A stretch of 64,000 bases of DNA, from contig JAGTQZ010000002.1 of assembly GCA_018396705.1 (NCBI GenBank), forward strand, positions 62,001 to 126,000, written 5' to 3'. A program made the position numbers and the translations under genes. Shown here in pieces: positions 26,005 to 34,617 of this stretch. The stretch's first letter is position 1. The number at the start of each line of letters is the position of its first letter. The notes below the pieces were generated by a model, which did not search any database, was not told where the DNA came from, and saw only the letters and a program-made list of their open reading frames with translations. Source of the stretch: Candidatus Bathyarchaeota archaeon. GTDB lineage: Archaea > Thermoproteota > Bathyarchaeia > Bathyarchaeales > Bathycorpusculaceae.

Positions 26005-26094
26005 GCTCATAAGCGTTCAATCTAAAATCCGAGTTTTAGTTGAAAACTTTTGCATTTTCCTTTATTCGTCCAAACATGAAACTGAAACCAAAAG

Positions 26095-26104
26095 ATATAA
26101 ATAT
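26095..26104 (+). promoter_or_regulatory. Aromatic operon TATA box
   Basis: ATATAAATAT (26095-26104), preceded by a purine-rich BRE-like AAAG, predicts transcription start near 26125, only about 7 nt before the leader ORF ATG. The start of the operon is therefore the leader peptide and not aspartate kinase. Confidence 0.65.
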
Positions 26105-26131
26105 TGGAAGGTTTCTGTTTATTGGTCTGAT

Positions 26132-26209
26132 ATGAACAATCCAATAGCCACGATCAACACCCAATTCGGGTTTTATTTTAGTGGCTATTGGTACATATTT
26201 AGCTATTAG
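26132..26209 (+). CDS. Aromatic-amino-acid leader peptide
   Basis: A 25-codon ORF beginning MNNPIATINTQ and ending FGFYFSGYWYIFSY, followed by TAG. Nine of the last 14 codons are Phe (4), Tyr (4) or Trp (1), all three end products of the operon that follows. It starts just after the predicted transcription start. The RNA contains a perfect 11-bp inverted repeat inside the ORF, CCAATAGCCAC (26141-26151) with GTGGCTATTGG (26181-26191), and a second stem right after the stop codon. By analogy with bacterial trp and phe leaders the codon run should sense charged aromatic tRNAs. No role as a working protein is likely. Confidence 0.85.
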   Translation: MNNPIATINTQFGFYFSGYWYIFSY

Positions 26210-26260
26210 GGAGAAACCGCGACCGCTTCTGTTTCGGTTTCGGTTCTCTCCTTTTGGAGG
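26210..26260 (+). promoter_or_regulatory. Leader hairpin and ribosome-site switch
   Basis: Directly after the leader stop, GGAGA-AACCG (26210-26219) can pair with CGGTT-C-TCTCC (26241-26251, one bulge), with a further ACCG/CGGT stem inside. The same TCTCC can instead pair across TTTT with GGAGG (26256-26260), the ribosome site of aspartate kinase. The two pairings exclude each other, so a ribosome at the leader stop codon could change access to the site. Confidence 0.6.
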
Positions 26261-26268
26261 TTTATGGT

Positions 26269-27564
26269 GTGAGGCTGGAACAAGGTAATGTTTCTGGTTC
26301 CATTTTTGTTGTAAAGTTTGGAGGAAGCAGCTTAGCTGATTGCGAAAAAATAGCTAACGCTGCCAGAGCCGTCATAAAAGAGTTGAACAAAGGAGCAAGA
26401 GTTGTTGTAGTGGTTTCTGCTATGGGTAAAACCACCGACTTATTGCTTGAAACTGTGAAGAAGGCTACCAACTGCGAAAAGACAGCATGGGGCAGAGACG
26501 TTGACGACGTACTAGCTATGGGAGAAAGGACTAGCGCGAGGATTTTCTCGGCAACCCTTAAGGCCAATGGTGTAAAATGTCGCTATTTTGATCCAGCGGA
26601 CCCAGATTGGCCAATAATCACCAACGATGTGCCAATGAACGCTGATCCCATCTTAGAAGTGTGCAAGGAACGTGTTGTCAAACATGTCCTACCTCTGCTT
26701 GATCAAAGCGTCGTTGTAGTTGTTCCCGGCTTTGTTGGGAAGACGTTAGATGGCAAAATTACAACTATGGGGAGAGGTGGAAGCGACATAACAGCGCTTG
26801 TCTTGGCTTGGGCGCTTAAGGCAAAGCAAGTTATCCTCGTTACTGATGTTGACGGCATAATGACAGCTGACCCTAAACTTGTCAAGTCTGCAAGAAAAGT
26901 GCCTGAAATAGATGTTGATTCACTAATTGGGCTTGCAAGCTCCTCCCACAAGTTTCTGCAGAGAAAAGCATTAAAATACAAGGAGGAATGGATGGACGTT
27001 AAAATCATAAACCATAACCACTGCGACTTGGCTGCTGAAGGCACTGTCATTAAAGGTGCCCTTTCAAAAAATGTCGTTAGCATGAGTTTTCCAGAAGCCG
27101 TAGCCTCCGTAACCGTTGTTGGAAAAGCGCTTTCCCAGTCTCATGAAGTCTTACAGCAAGCGATCCAGAAAATAAAGAGTGCAGAGGTTCCTCTTCTTGG
27201 AATTTCAGCCAACTATGATTCGCTTATTCTCTATGTTCCAGAGGGTATGCTTGGCAGAGTCCTTGAGCCGCTTCATTCGATTGTTTACGATTATCCGGAG
27301 GCCATAGCCATAGCTGTGAGAAAAAACCTTGCCCTGCTTAAAATCAAAACGGCAGAGCTTGAAGAAACCCCGGGAGTAATTGTTAACTTGGCTAAAGCTT
27401 TAGATTCAAAAGGCATTAACATTTACGGATTGTTCACAGTGGCCTCTGGAATACATGTTTTTGTTGATATGGCGGATGCTGATGAAGCCTTTGCGGCTAT
27501 TAAGAAATCTTTGGAAGAGGATTTTGAAAAATCCTTAGAAATCAAAGTTATGGAGGCAAACTAG
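26269..27564 (+). CDS. lysC: Aspartate kinase
   Basis: Monofunctional aspartokinase, 431 aa from GTG 26269 (8 nt after GGAGG). [40 protein letters not shown] near residue 160 and [15 protein letters not shown] near 195 form the kinase domain; two ACT domains follow from about residue 280 ([39 protein letters not shown]). It makes aspartyl phosphate, leading to aspartate semialdehyde. Heading the aromatic operon makes sense because semialdehyde is a substrate of the DKFP route. Its product also serves threonine synthesis. The ACT ligand is unknown. Confidence 0.93.
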   Translation: MRLEQGNVSGSIFVVKFGGSSLADCEKIANAARAVIKELNKGARVVVVVSAMGKTTDLLLETVKKATNCEKTAWGRDVDDVLAMGERTSARIFSATLKANGVKCRYFDPADPDWPIITNDVPMNADPILEVCKERVVKHVLPLLDQSVVVVVPGFVGKTLDGKITTMGRGGSDITALVLAWALKAKQVILVTDVDGIMTADPKLVKSARKVPEIDVDSLIGLASSSHKFLQRKALKYKEEWMDVKIINHNHCDLAAEGTVIKGALSKNVVSMSFPEAVASVTVVGKALSQSHEVLQQAIQKIKSAEVPLLGISANYDSLILYVPEGMLGRVLEPLHSIVYDYPEAIAIAVRKNLALLKIKTAELEETPGVIVNLAKALDSKGINIYGLFTVASGIHVFVDMADADEAFAAIKKSLEEDFEKSLEIKVMEAN

Positions 27565-27566
27565 AA

Positions 27567-28400
27567 TTGGTAAGTGGAAAAAGTAGACGAATGCGGAGAA
27601 TACTTGGCGAAGATGGCAAAACTGTGATTGTTCCCATGGACCACGGGGTTACATGCGGCCCTATTAACGGACTTTTAGACATGCAAAACACCATTGACAA
27701 GCTTATTGCTGGCGGCGCAGACGCCGTTGTTCTACATAAAGGTATAGCGAAAAACGTTGACACAAAAAGGCTTGGACTCATTATACATGTTTCTGCAAGC
27801 ACAAAGGTAGGGCCTGACGCAAATTGGAAAGTGGGGGTCTGCAGCGTCGAAGAGGCCATTCGGCTGGGATGTGACGCCGTTTCGGTTCATGTGAACGTGG
27901 GTGCGGTTCATGAGCCTGACATGCTGGTGGAGCTGGGCAAAATAGCGGACGAATGTGACGCATGGGGGATTCCTCTGCTTGCCATGATGTACCCGCGAGG
28001 AGCGAAAATAAAAAATGAGCATGACCCAGAGGCTGTTGCCCACGCAGCTAGGCTTGGTGCAGAACTAGGCGCAGATATAATAAAGACCAATTATACAGGA
28101 GATATTGAGTCTTTCAGAAAAGTTGTTGAGGGGTGTCCTGTCCCGGTGATAATCGCTGGCGGGCCAAAAGTCGACACGGCTCAAAGTTTGCTGGAAATGG
28201 TTTATGATGCAGTTAAAGCCGGCTGCGCAGGGGTATCTATAGGTCGAAACGTTTTCCAACATGAAGATCCAACAGCTATGACTAAAGCTCTTGTTGGCAT
28301 AGTGCATGAGGGATGGAGCATAGAGGATGCGGTGATGTTTTTAAAGGCAGAATGTTGTCCTAAATCCGATGTCAAGGCTAAAGTGGGGGTCTACTCTTGA
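27567..28400 (+). CDS. aroA': ADTH (DKFP-pathway) synthase, class I aldolase-like
   Basis: 277 aa, TTG start with GGAGG at 27552-27556. It resembles archaeal class I fructose-bisphosphate aldolase: [15 protein letters not shown] near residue 24, and [15 protein letters not shown] near 170 with the Schiff-base lysine. In methanogens this family (MJ0400) condenses a DKFP-derived unit with aspartate semialdehyde to a 2-amino-3,7-dideoxy sugar acid. Immediate pairing with the dehydroquinate synthase II gene (4 bp overlap) supports this over a glycolytic role. Confidence 0.88.
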   Translation: MVSGKSRRMRRILGEDGKTVIVPMDHGVTCGPINGLLDMQNTIDKLIAGGADAVVLHKGIAKNVDTKRLGLIIHVSASTKVGPDANWKVGVCSVEEAIRLGCDAVSVHVNVGAVHEPDMLVELGKIADECDAWGIPLLAMMYPRGAKIKNEHDPEAVAHAARLGAELGADIIKTNYTGDIESFRKVVEGCPVPVIIAGGPKVDTAQSLLEMVYDAVKAGCAGVSIGRNVFQHEDPTAMTKALVGIVHEGWSIEDAVMFLKAECCPKSDVKAKVGVYS

Positions 28401-29476
28401 AAGAGTTTTGGCTGAAAATAGATAAAACTGTTCCGCAAAATGTCATGGAACATCTGCTCGATTCTGCAAGTCAAACGTGTGATGTCGTGTATGTTGAGGA
28501 TGAGCAGAAATTAAACGACGTTAAGAAAAAGAAGTTAGGGGTAAAGGTTGCCGCGAAGATTCGCGAGTGCGACATTCAAGTCCTTGAACCCCTTATGTCG
28601 GAAGAGTTAGCAAAGTTGAAGACTGCTGGCAAACCAGTGGCGGTTCGGGTAACGGTTAAGGGCAAGGAGGACGAAGTGGCTGCTGTCAAAGCTGCAAATC
28701 TTTCAGCCGATTACATTATTATCAACTGTTTGGACTGGAAAATCATACCATTAGAGAACCTTATAGCTAACATAAGAGGAACAAGCAAGCTTTTGGCAGA
28801 GGTTTCATCATTGGAAGAGGCCAAACTAGCTCTTGAAACTCTTGAACTGGGAGCCGACGGAGTAGTCTTAAAAACGGCAGATTCAAATGAGGTTATAAAG
28901 GTGGCGTATCTAGTCAAAAAGCAGCTACCCCAGTTTAAACTTGTACCGGTAAAAATAGTTGGCGTTAAACAGATAGGAACCGGAGCCAGAGTGTGCGTTG
29001 ACACGTGCGATTTAATGAAGGAGGGTGAGGGACTCCTTCTCGGATGTCAATCTGCATGTTTATTCCTAGTGGAAGCGGAGGTTCACGAAAATCCCTTTGT
29101 TCAACCTAGACCTTTCAGGGTGAATGCGGGTCCAGTGTCGCTGTACGCGCTGTGTGCTCCAGATAAGACAAGATATCTTTCAGAACTCAAAGCCGGAGAC
29201 GAGTTAATGATCGTGGACAGAAATGGCAAAGCTAGGTTCACGAATATTGGCAGAGTCAAAATTGAGTGGCGTCCTCTTCTACTAATTGAGGCTGAATGGG
29301 AGGGTAAAAACTTCAAGACGATAGTTCAAAATGCGGAAACGATAAGGCTTGTAACAAAGGATGACTCTACGTCAGTTACGAAGCTTAAACCCGGAGACGA
29401 GGTTTTAGCGTACATTTCAGAAGGTGGAAGGCACTTCGGAACCCTTGTTAAAGAGGAGAAGGTTGTAGAGCTTTGA
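28397..29476 (+). CDS. aroB': 3-Dehydroquinate synthase II
   Basis: Archaeal type II dehydroquinate synthase (MJ1249 family), 359 aa, TTG start overlapping the previous gene. [19 protein letters not shown] near residue 110 and [15 protein letters not shown] near 150 are conserved family blocks; [21 protein letters not shown] and [15 protein letters not shown] near 195-250 form the second half. It oxidatively deaminates and cyclises the ADTH product to 3-dehydroquinate with NAD. It is unrelated to bacterial AroB. Confidence 0.93.
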   Translation: MKEFWLKIDKTVPQNVMEHLLDSASQTCDVVYVEDEQKLNDVKKKKLGVKVAAKIRECDIQVLEPLMSEELAKLKTAGKPVAVRVTVKGKEDEVAAVKAANLSADYIIINCLDWKIIPLENLIANIRGTSKLLAEVSSLEEAKLALETLELGADGVVLKTADSNEVIKVAYLVKKQLPQFKLVPVKIVGVKQIGTGARVCVDTCDLMKEGEGLLLGCQSACLFLVEAEVHENPFVQPRPFRVNAGPVSLYALCAPDKTRYLSELKAGDELMIVDRNGKARFTNIGRVKIEWRPLLLIEAEWEGKNFKTIVQNAETIRLVTKDDSTSVTKLKPGDEVLAYISEGGRHFGTLVKEEKVVEL

Positions 29477-30156
29477 CCGTTAGAATATGCGTTTCCATAA
29501 TGCCTAAAAGCTTTAATGACGCGTTGAAGCTGATCCAAAAAGCGGAAGAGCATAAGGCAAACTTTATCGAGATAAGATTAGACTGTCTCGGCGGATTTAA
29601 AGAGTTGAAAGACGTCGCTGGATGTGCAAAAACACCGCTAATCGCAACTATTAGAACACCTAACTGTGGCGGAAATTTTTTGGGGAAGGATGAAGAACGC
29701 AGAAAAATTCTTTACAATGCTGCTTCAAACGGGTTTAAATACGTGGACATAGAACTTGACACACCTTGGCTGAGCAGCTTTGTTAAGGAACTGCATGCTT
29801 TAGGAGTTAAACCAATACTGTCTTTTCACGACTTTGAAGAAACGCCGGAAATCACAAAGTTACAGCAAATTCTTAAAAACGAAATTGCAGTAGGCGCAGA
29901 CATCTGCAAAATAGTGACAATGGCGCGAAGTCTACAAGACAACTTAACTTTACTACGTTTCCTAAACGAGGAGGGTGGAAAAGCTAAGATTGTCTGCTTC
30001 GCTATGGGGGCTCTGGGTAAACCCTCAAGACTTTTGTCGCCGATTTTTGGAGGATACTTCACAATCGCTGCCTTGGAACACGGCGGGGAAACTGCTTCAG
30101 GGCAAATGACAATTCAAGAAATGAAGGCGGCGTATAAGGCGTTAGGAGCCATGTAA
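29473..30156 (+). CDS. aroD: 3-Dehydroquinate dehydratase, type I
   Basis: Type I barrel enzyme, 227 aa, TTG start (TTGA overlap). FIEIRLDCL near residue 31, LSFHDFEETPE near 117 (catalytic His) and DICKIVTMARS near 145 (Schiff-base Lys) are all present, with GALGKPSRLLSPIFGGYFTIA near 180 closing the site. It dehydrates dehydroquinate to dehydroshikimate. It directly abuts aroE. Confidence 0.94.
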   Translation: MTVRICVSIMPKSFNDALKLIQKAEEHKANFIEIRLDCLGGFKELKDVAGCAKTPLIATIRTPNCGGNFLGKDEERRKILYNAASNGFKYVDIELDTPWLSSFVKELHALGVKPILSFHDFEETPEITKLQQILKNEIAVGADICKIVTMARSLQDNLTLLRFLNEEGGKAKIVCFAMGALGKPSRLLSPIFGGYFTIAALEHGGETASGQMTIQEMKAAYKALGAM

Positions 30157-31026
30157 ATGGAAATTTCTGGAAAAACCAAAGTGTTCTGTGTAATCGGCGA
30201 CCCAATTGATCATTCGCTAAGCCCCGTTATGCATAATGCTGCTTTTAGATTTTTGAAGCTTGACGCTGTTTATGTTGCCTTTAAGGTGAAAAAGGAAAGG
30301 CTTGAAGATGCTGTGAATGGTGTGCGCGGGTTCAGCATTTATGGAATGAATGTTACGATGCCCCATAAAACTGCCATCACCAGTTACTTGGACGAAATCG
30401 ACCCTGCGGCAAAATTCGTTGGAGCCGTTAACACGGTGCTTAATGCGAACGGGAAGCTTGTAGGCTTCAATACCGACGGCGTCGGCGCAATAAAAGCCTT
30501 AAAGGAGAATGGAGTGGAGCCTAAAGGTAAAAAGTTCCTACTTTTAGGCGCTGGAGGCGCCGGAAGAGCAATAGCTTTCCAACTTGCACAAGAGGCAGAC
30601 GAGCTTAGAATTCTAAACAGAGACGGAGAGAAGGCTAAAAGGTTGGCGGAATCGCTTCAAAGAAAGTTTAACAAAAAAATTGTCGGAAACAGCCTTTCAA
30701 CAAACCTCCTTAAAGAATGGCTTAAAAACGTAGATGTGCTCATTAACGCCACTTCCGTTGGCATGTACCCTAACAGTGGCCAAACCATCGTCGAGAGGGA
30801 TATGCTAAATCCGAAGCTTACAGTAATGGACATAGTTTATAGTCCTATTGAAACGAAGCTATTAAAAGAAGCTAAATCTGTTGGCGCCAAAATTATAAAT
30901 GGCATTGAAATGCTCGTCTTTCAAGGTGCTGCTTCATTTGAAATCTGGTGGAATCAGCCTGCTCCTGTAAACGTTATGAGGGAAGCTATTTTGAAAAAAC
31001 TCTGCGGGGTGGAAATCAAAATTTGA
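30157..31026 (+). CDS. aroE: Shikimate dehydrogenase
   Basis: AroE, 289 aa, ATG start with no gap after aroD. SLSPVMHNAAF near residue 18 and NVTMPHKTAI near 65 (catalytic Lys) bind shikimate; AVNTVLNANGKLVGFNTDG near 92 and GAGGAGRAIAFQL near 132 (NADP fold) follow. It reduces dehydroshikimate. The stop overlaps the TTG start of the kinase gene. Confidence 0.95.
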   Translation: MEISGKTKVFCVIGDPIDHSLSPVMHNAAFRFLKLDAVYVAFKVKKERLEDAVNGVRGFSIYGMNVTMPHKTAITSYLDEIDPAAKFVGAVNTVLNANGKLVGFNTDGVGAIKALKENGVEPKGKKFLLLGAGGAGRAIAFQLAQEADELRILNRDGEKAKRLAESLQRKFNKKIVGNSLSTNLLKEWLKNVDVLINATSVGMYPNSGQTIVERDMLNPKLTVMDIVYSPIETKLLKEAKSVGAKIINGIEMLVFQGAASFEIWWNQPAPVNVMREAILKKLCGVEIKI

Positions 31027-31910
31027 GTGGAAAAACTACTGCAACTGCTATAAGCTATGGTGGAGCAACCATAATAAACGCTATCGCAACTGGCAAAGGA
31101 GCAGCCTTTGGAGTAAAATTATGGACAAAAGCAGAGGTTAAGTTGACAGATAGTCCGCCAATTATAAAGGGTGAAATTGTTTCAGACCCTGCCGAGAACA
31201 CTATACTTATAGAGAAAACTGTGAATAAGATTCTGAGATATTTTGGGCTTGCCGACAAATTCGGGGCAGAGGTTAAAACATGGTCCAACATACCCATTGC
31301 CCGCGGCCTAAAGAGCAGCAGCGCTGCTGCAAACGCCATAGCTCTCGCCACAGTGGCTGCGCTAGGGAAAGAGGTTGATGACTTGACAGTAGTAAATTTG
31401 GGTGTTGAAGGAGCTTTAGAAGCAAAAGTCACAGTAACAGGTGCTTTCGACGACGCTTGTGCATCCTATTTTGGCGGAATAGTCATAACAGACAACTTAA
31501 AGAGGAAGATAATTAAACGCCTTGAAGCGCCTGAAAACCTCACCGTCTTGTTTCACATACCTAAAACTAAAGTTTACACAAGCAGTGTTAATGTTCAGAA
31601 AACGCGGGCCATAGCCCCCTTGGTCAAGATAGCATATAAAGAAGCTTTAAAGGGTAACTTTTGGCAAGCTTTAACGCTTAATGGGCTGATATACTCTTCG
31701 GCTCTAGGATATGATTCTTCAATTGTTCTGGATGCTTTAATGGCTGGAGCAACTGCCGCCGGATTATGCGGTAAAGGACCAGCCGTAACAATTGTTGTCG
31801 CCGAAGAAAAGATTGATGGTGTACGGGAAGCCTTGATGCAGTACGAGGGAGAAATAATAGAGACGCAAATAAATCATGAAAAAGCGCAAGTTTTGGGCGT
31901 TTCTCCATGA
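31023..31910 (+). CDS. aroK: Shikimate kinase, archaeal GHMP type
   Basis: GHMP-superfamily shikimate kinase, 295 aa, not related to the bacterial P-loop kinase. IARGLKSSSAAANAIALATVAALG near residue 97 is the ATP loop and GLCGKGPAVTIVV near 250 the C-terminal GHMP motif; FDDACASYFGG lies between. I set the start at TTG 31023, in the TTGA overlap used repeatedly in this operon; the frame stays open upstream into aroE but that part has no family likeness. Confidence 0.92.
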   Translation: MSGKTTATAISYGGATIINAIATGKGAAFGVKLWTKAEVKLTDSPPIIKGEIVSDPAENTILIEKTVNKILRYFGLADKFGAEVKTWSNIPIARGLKSSSAAANAIALATVAALGKEVDDLTVVNLGVEGALEAKVTVTGAFDDACASYFGGIVITDNLKRKIIKRLEAPENLTVLFHIPKTKVYTSSVNVQKTRAIAPLVKIAYKEALKGNFWQALTLNGLIYSSALGYDSSIVLDALMAGATAAGLCGKGPAVTIVVAEEKIDGVREALMQYEGEIIETQINHEKAQVLGVSP

Positions 31911-33205
31911 CAAGAGTTGTCATTAAACCAGCTGAAAACTTAAGGGGGGAAGTTAACGCCCCCCCCTCTAAATCTTATACGCATAGAATGCTTATTGCCG
32001 CACTTTTATCAAGTGGCAAAACAACTATAGAAAAGCCTCTAATTTCCGACGACACGCTAGCAACTTTAGAGGCTGTAAAAGCCTTCGGAGCCGAAGTAAA
32101 ACAAAAAGGCGAACTCTGGGAAGTGAATGGACAACCACCGCCTCTAAAGACGCCCGCAGGACCTGTGAGTTGCCGGGAGTCGGGAACCACCTTACGCTTT
32201 ATGATACCAGTTTCCGCCCTTGCCCTTGGAAACACAACATTTGTGATGGGACAATCGCTGAGTAGAAGACCCATAGAACCGCTGCTTCAAAGCCTAAAAC
32301 AGCTTGGAGTGAATACCCGATATGATGCCGAAAATCCATCCGTCATAATAGTTCACGGCGGAGGAATCGACGGTGGAGAAACAACCTTAAGAGGCGACAT
32401 AAGCTCCCAGTTCATATCTGGTCTTCTGTTTGCGTGCCCCCACGCGAAAAATGACACTAAAATAAGCCTTACAAAACCGGTTGAATCAAAAGGCTATATT
32501 GAAATGACTCTGGATGTACTGCGTAAACACTCCGTAAAAGTTAGAATTTCAGAAGATTTCACTCAAATACAAGTTCCAAGCGGGCAAATATACCTGCCTT
32601 TTGAGCATAAGGTTCCTGGAGATTTTTCTTCCGCGGCTTATCTTCTGGCCGCCGCCGCCATAACATCATCAAAAATAAGAATTCACAATCTTGATTATAC
32701 GTCAAAGCAGGGAGATAAAGCGATTTTAGAAATACTTAGGCATGCAGGTTTAGAAGTTAAAATCGGTGAAGGGTTTGTCGAAGTTAGTGGTGAACTTCGC
32801 GACGCAATAAATGTTGATGCGGGAGATATCCCAGACTTGGTGCCGGCGTGCACAGCAATTGCATGTTATACAAGCGGAGTGTCTCAAATATGCAATGCTG
32901 GAAGGTTAAGGTACAAGGAATCTGACAGGCTTGCCGCTCTTTACACAGAGTTTAGAAAAATGGGGGCTCACATAATCATGGAGGAGAGCGGCCTAATAAT
33001 AAAGGGGCCGTGTAAACTTCATGGCGCTGTAATAGATCCTCATAATGATCATAGAATAGCGATGGCTTGCGCCGCCGCGGCTTTAGGCGCTGAGGGTGAC
33101 ACAGTAATAATAAACGCTGAATGCGTGGGAAAATCTTATCCCAACTTTTTCAGAGACTTAACCGTGTTAGGAGCGAATATAGTTGACGGCGAACTCGATT
33201 GGTAA
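31907..33205 (+). CDS. aroA: EPSP synthase
   Basis: 3-Phosphoshikimate 1-carboxyvinyltransferase, 432 aa. PPSKSYTHRMLIAALLSSG at residues 19-37, ESGTTLRFMIPVSAL near 87, SSQFISGLLFACP near 165, and RYKESDRLAAL near 338 carry the substrate- and PEP-binding residues. It overlaps the kinase by 4 bp and aroC by 23 bp. Confidence 0.95.
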   Translation: MTRVVIKPAENLRGEVNAPPSKSYTHRMLIAALLSSGKTTIEKPLISDDTLATLEAVKAFGAEVKQKGELWEVNGQPPPLKTPAGPVSCRESGTTLRFMIPVSALALGNTTFVMGQSLSRRPIEPLLQSLKQLGVNTRYDAENPSVIIVHGGGIDGGETTLRGDISSQFISGLLFACPHAKNDTKISLTKPVESKGYIEMTLDVLRKHSVKVRISEDFTQIQVPSGQIYLPFEHKVPGDFSSAAYLLAAAAITSSKIRIHNLDYTSKQGDKAILEILRHAGLEVKIGEGFVEVSGELRDAINVDAGDIPDLVPACTAIACYTSGVSQICNAGRLRYKESDRLAALYTEFRKMGAHIIMEESGLIIKGPCKLHGAVIDPHNDHRIAMACAAAALGAEGDTVIINAECVGKSYPNFFRDLTVLGANIVDGELDW

Positions 33206-34289
33206 AGCCTTTGTTGTAACATCTTTCGGAGAAAGCCACGGCAAATGCGTGGGCACAGTTATAGATGGTTGCCCAGCAGGGCTTCCACTTTCCGAACTAG
33301 ACGTGCAAGCAGAACTGGATAAGAGGATACCGCCCAAACAGGAAATAACGTCGGGAAGAATCGAAAAAGATGTCGTGGAAATTCTATCCGGAGTATTTGA
33401 AGGATACACTACTGGGGCGCCTATCTGTATTCTGGTATGGAACAAGGAAGCTGTCCCCTCAGAATATGACGCTATAAAAGATTTGCCAAGACCTGGACAC
33501 GCCGACTACCCCGCCCACATTAAATATGATGGATTCAACGACTACAGAGGCGGCGGAAGGTTCTCTGGAAGAATTACTGTATCATTTGTTATGGCTGGAG
33601 CTGTTGCAAAGAAATTACTGCGAATGTTCGGGGTTGAAGTGTTGGCGTACACCAAAGCAATAGGCGATATTGAAATGAAAGAAACACCAACGCTGGAGCA
33701 GATTAGAGAAGGAACATATAAAAACTCGGTTAGATGCCCAGATCCAATGTACGCTGAATCAATGGAGAAAGCCATAATCGAGGCAAGAAGGGAAGGAGAA
33801 AGTCTCGGAGGCATAGTGGAATGTATTGCATTAAATGTTCCGGCAGGTGTCGGCGAGCCAATAGTTGACGCGTTAGACGCTGATATAGCAAAGGCCATCT
33901 TCGTTGTGCCCGCCGTTAAGGGAGTGGAGTTTGGTGCAGGATTTAAAGCAGCCACACTGAAGGGATCCGAAAACAACGATGCATATACGATAAGAAACGG
34001 CAAAGTAGTAACCTTAACAAACAACGCAGGCGGGGTGCTTGGAGGTCTATCCAATGGTATGCCGATAGTGGTTAGAGCGGCTTTTAAGCCAACACCGTCG
34101 ATAGCGAAACTACAGAAAACCATAAATTTGTCAACGTTCGAGGAGGCCACTGTGCAAATAAAGGGCAGGCATGACCCGTGCATAGTGCCAAAAGCTGTTC
34201 CGGTAATAGAAGCTGTGGTTGCAATAACATTAACAGACCTCATGATAAGGGCTGGAATAATCCCGAAAGTTCTAGGAAGGAAGAGGTAA
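33183..34289 (+). CDS. aroC: Chorismate synthase
   Basis: FMN-dependent chorismate synthase, 368 aa, TTG start inside the aroA 3' end. SFGESHGKCVGTVIDGCPAG near residue 14, GGGRFSGRITVSFVMAGAVAK near 122, and RHDPCIVPKAVPVIEA near 335 are conserved. It forms chorismate, the branch point for Phe, Tyr and Trp. No trp genes are in this window. Confidence 0.95.
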   Translation: MTANSIGKAFVVTSFGESHGKCVGTVIDGCPAGLPLSELDVQAELDKRIPPKQEITSGRIEKDVVEILSGVFEGYTTGAPICILVWNKEAVPSEYDAIKDLPRPGHADYPAHIKYDGFNDYRGGGRFSGRITVSFVMAGAVAKKLLRMFGVEVLAYTKAIGDIEMKETPTLEQIREGTYKNSVRCPDPMYAESMEKAIIEARREGESLGGIVECIALNVPAGVGEPIVDALDADIAKAIFVVPAVKGVEFGAGFKAATLKGSENNDAYTIRNGKVVTLTNNAGGVLGGLSNGMPIVVRAAFKPTPSIAKLQKTINLSTFEEATVQIKGRHDPCIVPKAVPVIEAVVAITLTDLMIRAGIIPKVLGRKR

Positions 34290-34291
34290 CC

Positions 34292-34558
34292 TTGGAAAAA
34301 ATAGCCGCATTACGGCAGAAAATAGACGAAATAGACGAGAAAATTCTCCTACTGCTAAAAGAAAGAATTGAAGTTTCCAAGAAAATAGGCGAAATAAAAC
34401 AGAAACAAGGAATCCCCGTCAGAGACCCCAAAAGGGAAGAGGAAAAATACAAGCACATATCAGAGAAAGCCGCGGAGTTTGGACTTGACGCTGAAGATGT
34501 TAAAAATCTTTTTCAAAAAATAATCGACATAAGCATTCGCATACAAAAGTCTGAATAA
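34292..34558 (+). CDS. aroQ: Chorismate mutase, AroQ type
   Basis: An 88-residue all-helical AroQ mutase. RQKIDEIDEKILLLLKERIEVSKKIGEIKQKQGIPVRDP carries the conserved Arg and Lys residues, and PKREEEKYKHI follows. TTG 34292 with GAGG upstream fits the length and start of the family; the frame is open further upstream in aroC but without similarity. It converts chorismate to prephenate for pheA and tyrA. Confidence 0.9.
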   Translation: MEKIAALRQKIDEIDEKILLLLKERIEVSKKIGEIKQKQGIPVRDPKREEEKYKHISEKAAEFGLDAEDVKNLFQKIIDISIRIQKSE

Positions 34559-34617
34559 ACTCTTTCTTATGTAAAATCTTAAATATTCGTTATACATTCC
34601 AAACTGGACTGGTTGAA

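Noticed and set aside
30948-31022. Starting the shikimate kinase at an upstream codon inside aroE.
   Set aside because: The extra 25 residues show no similarity to the family; TTG 31023 fits the TTGA overlap used across this operon.
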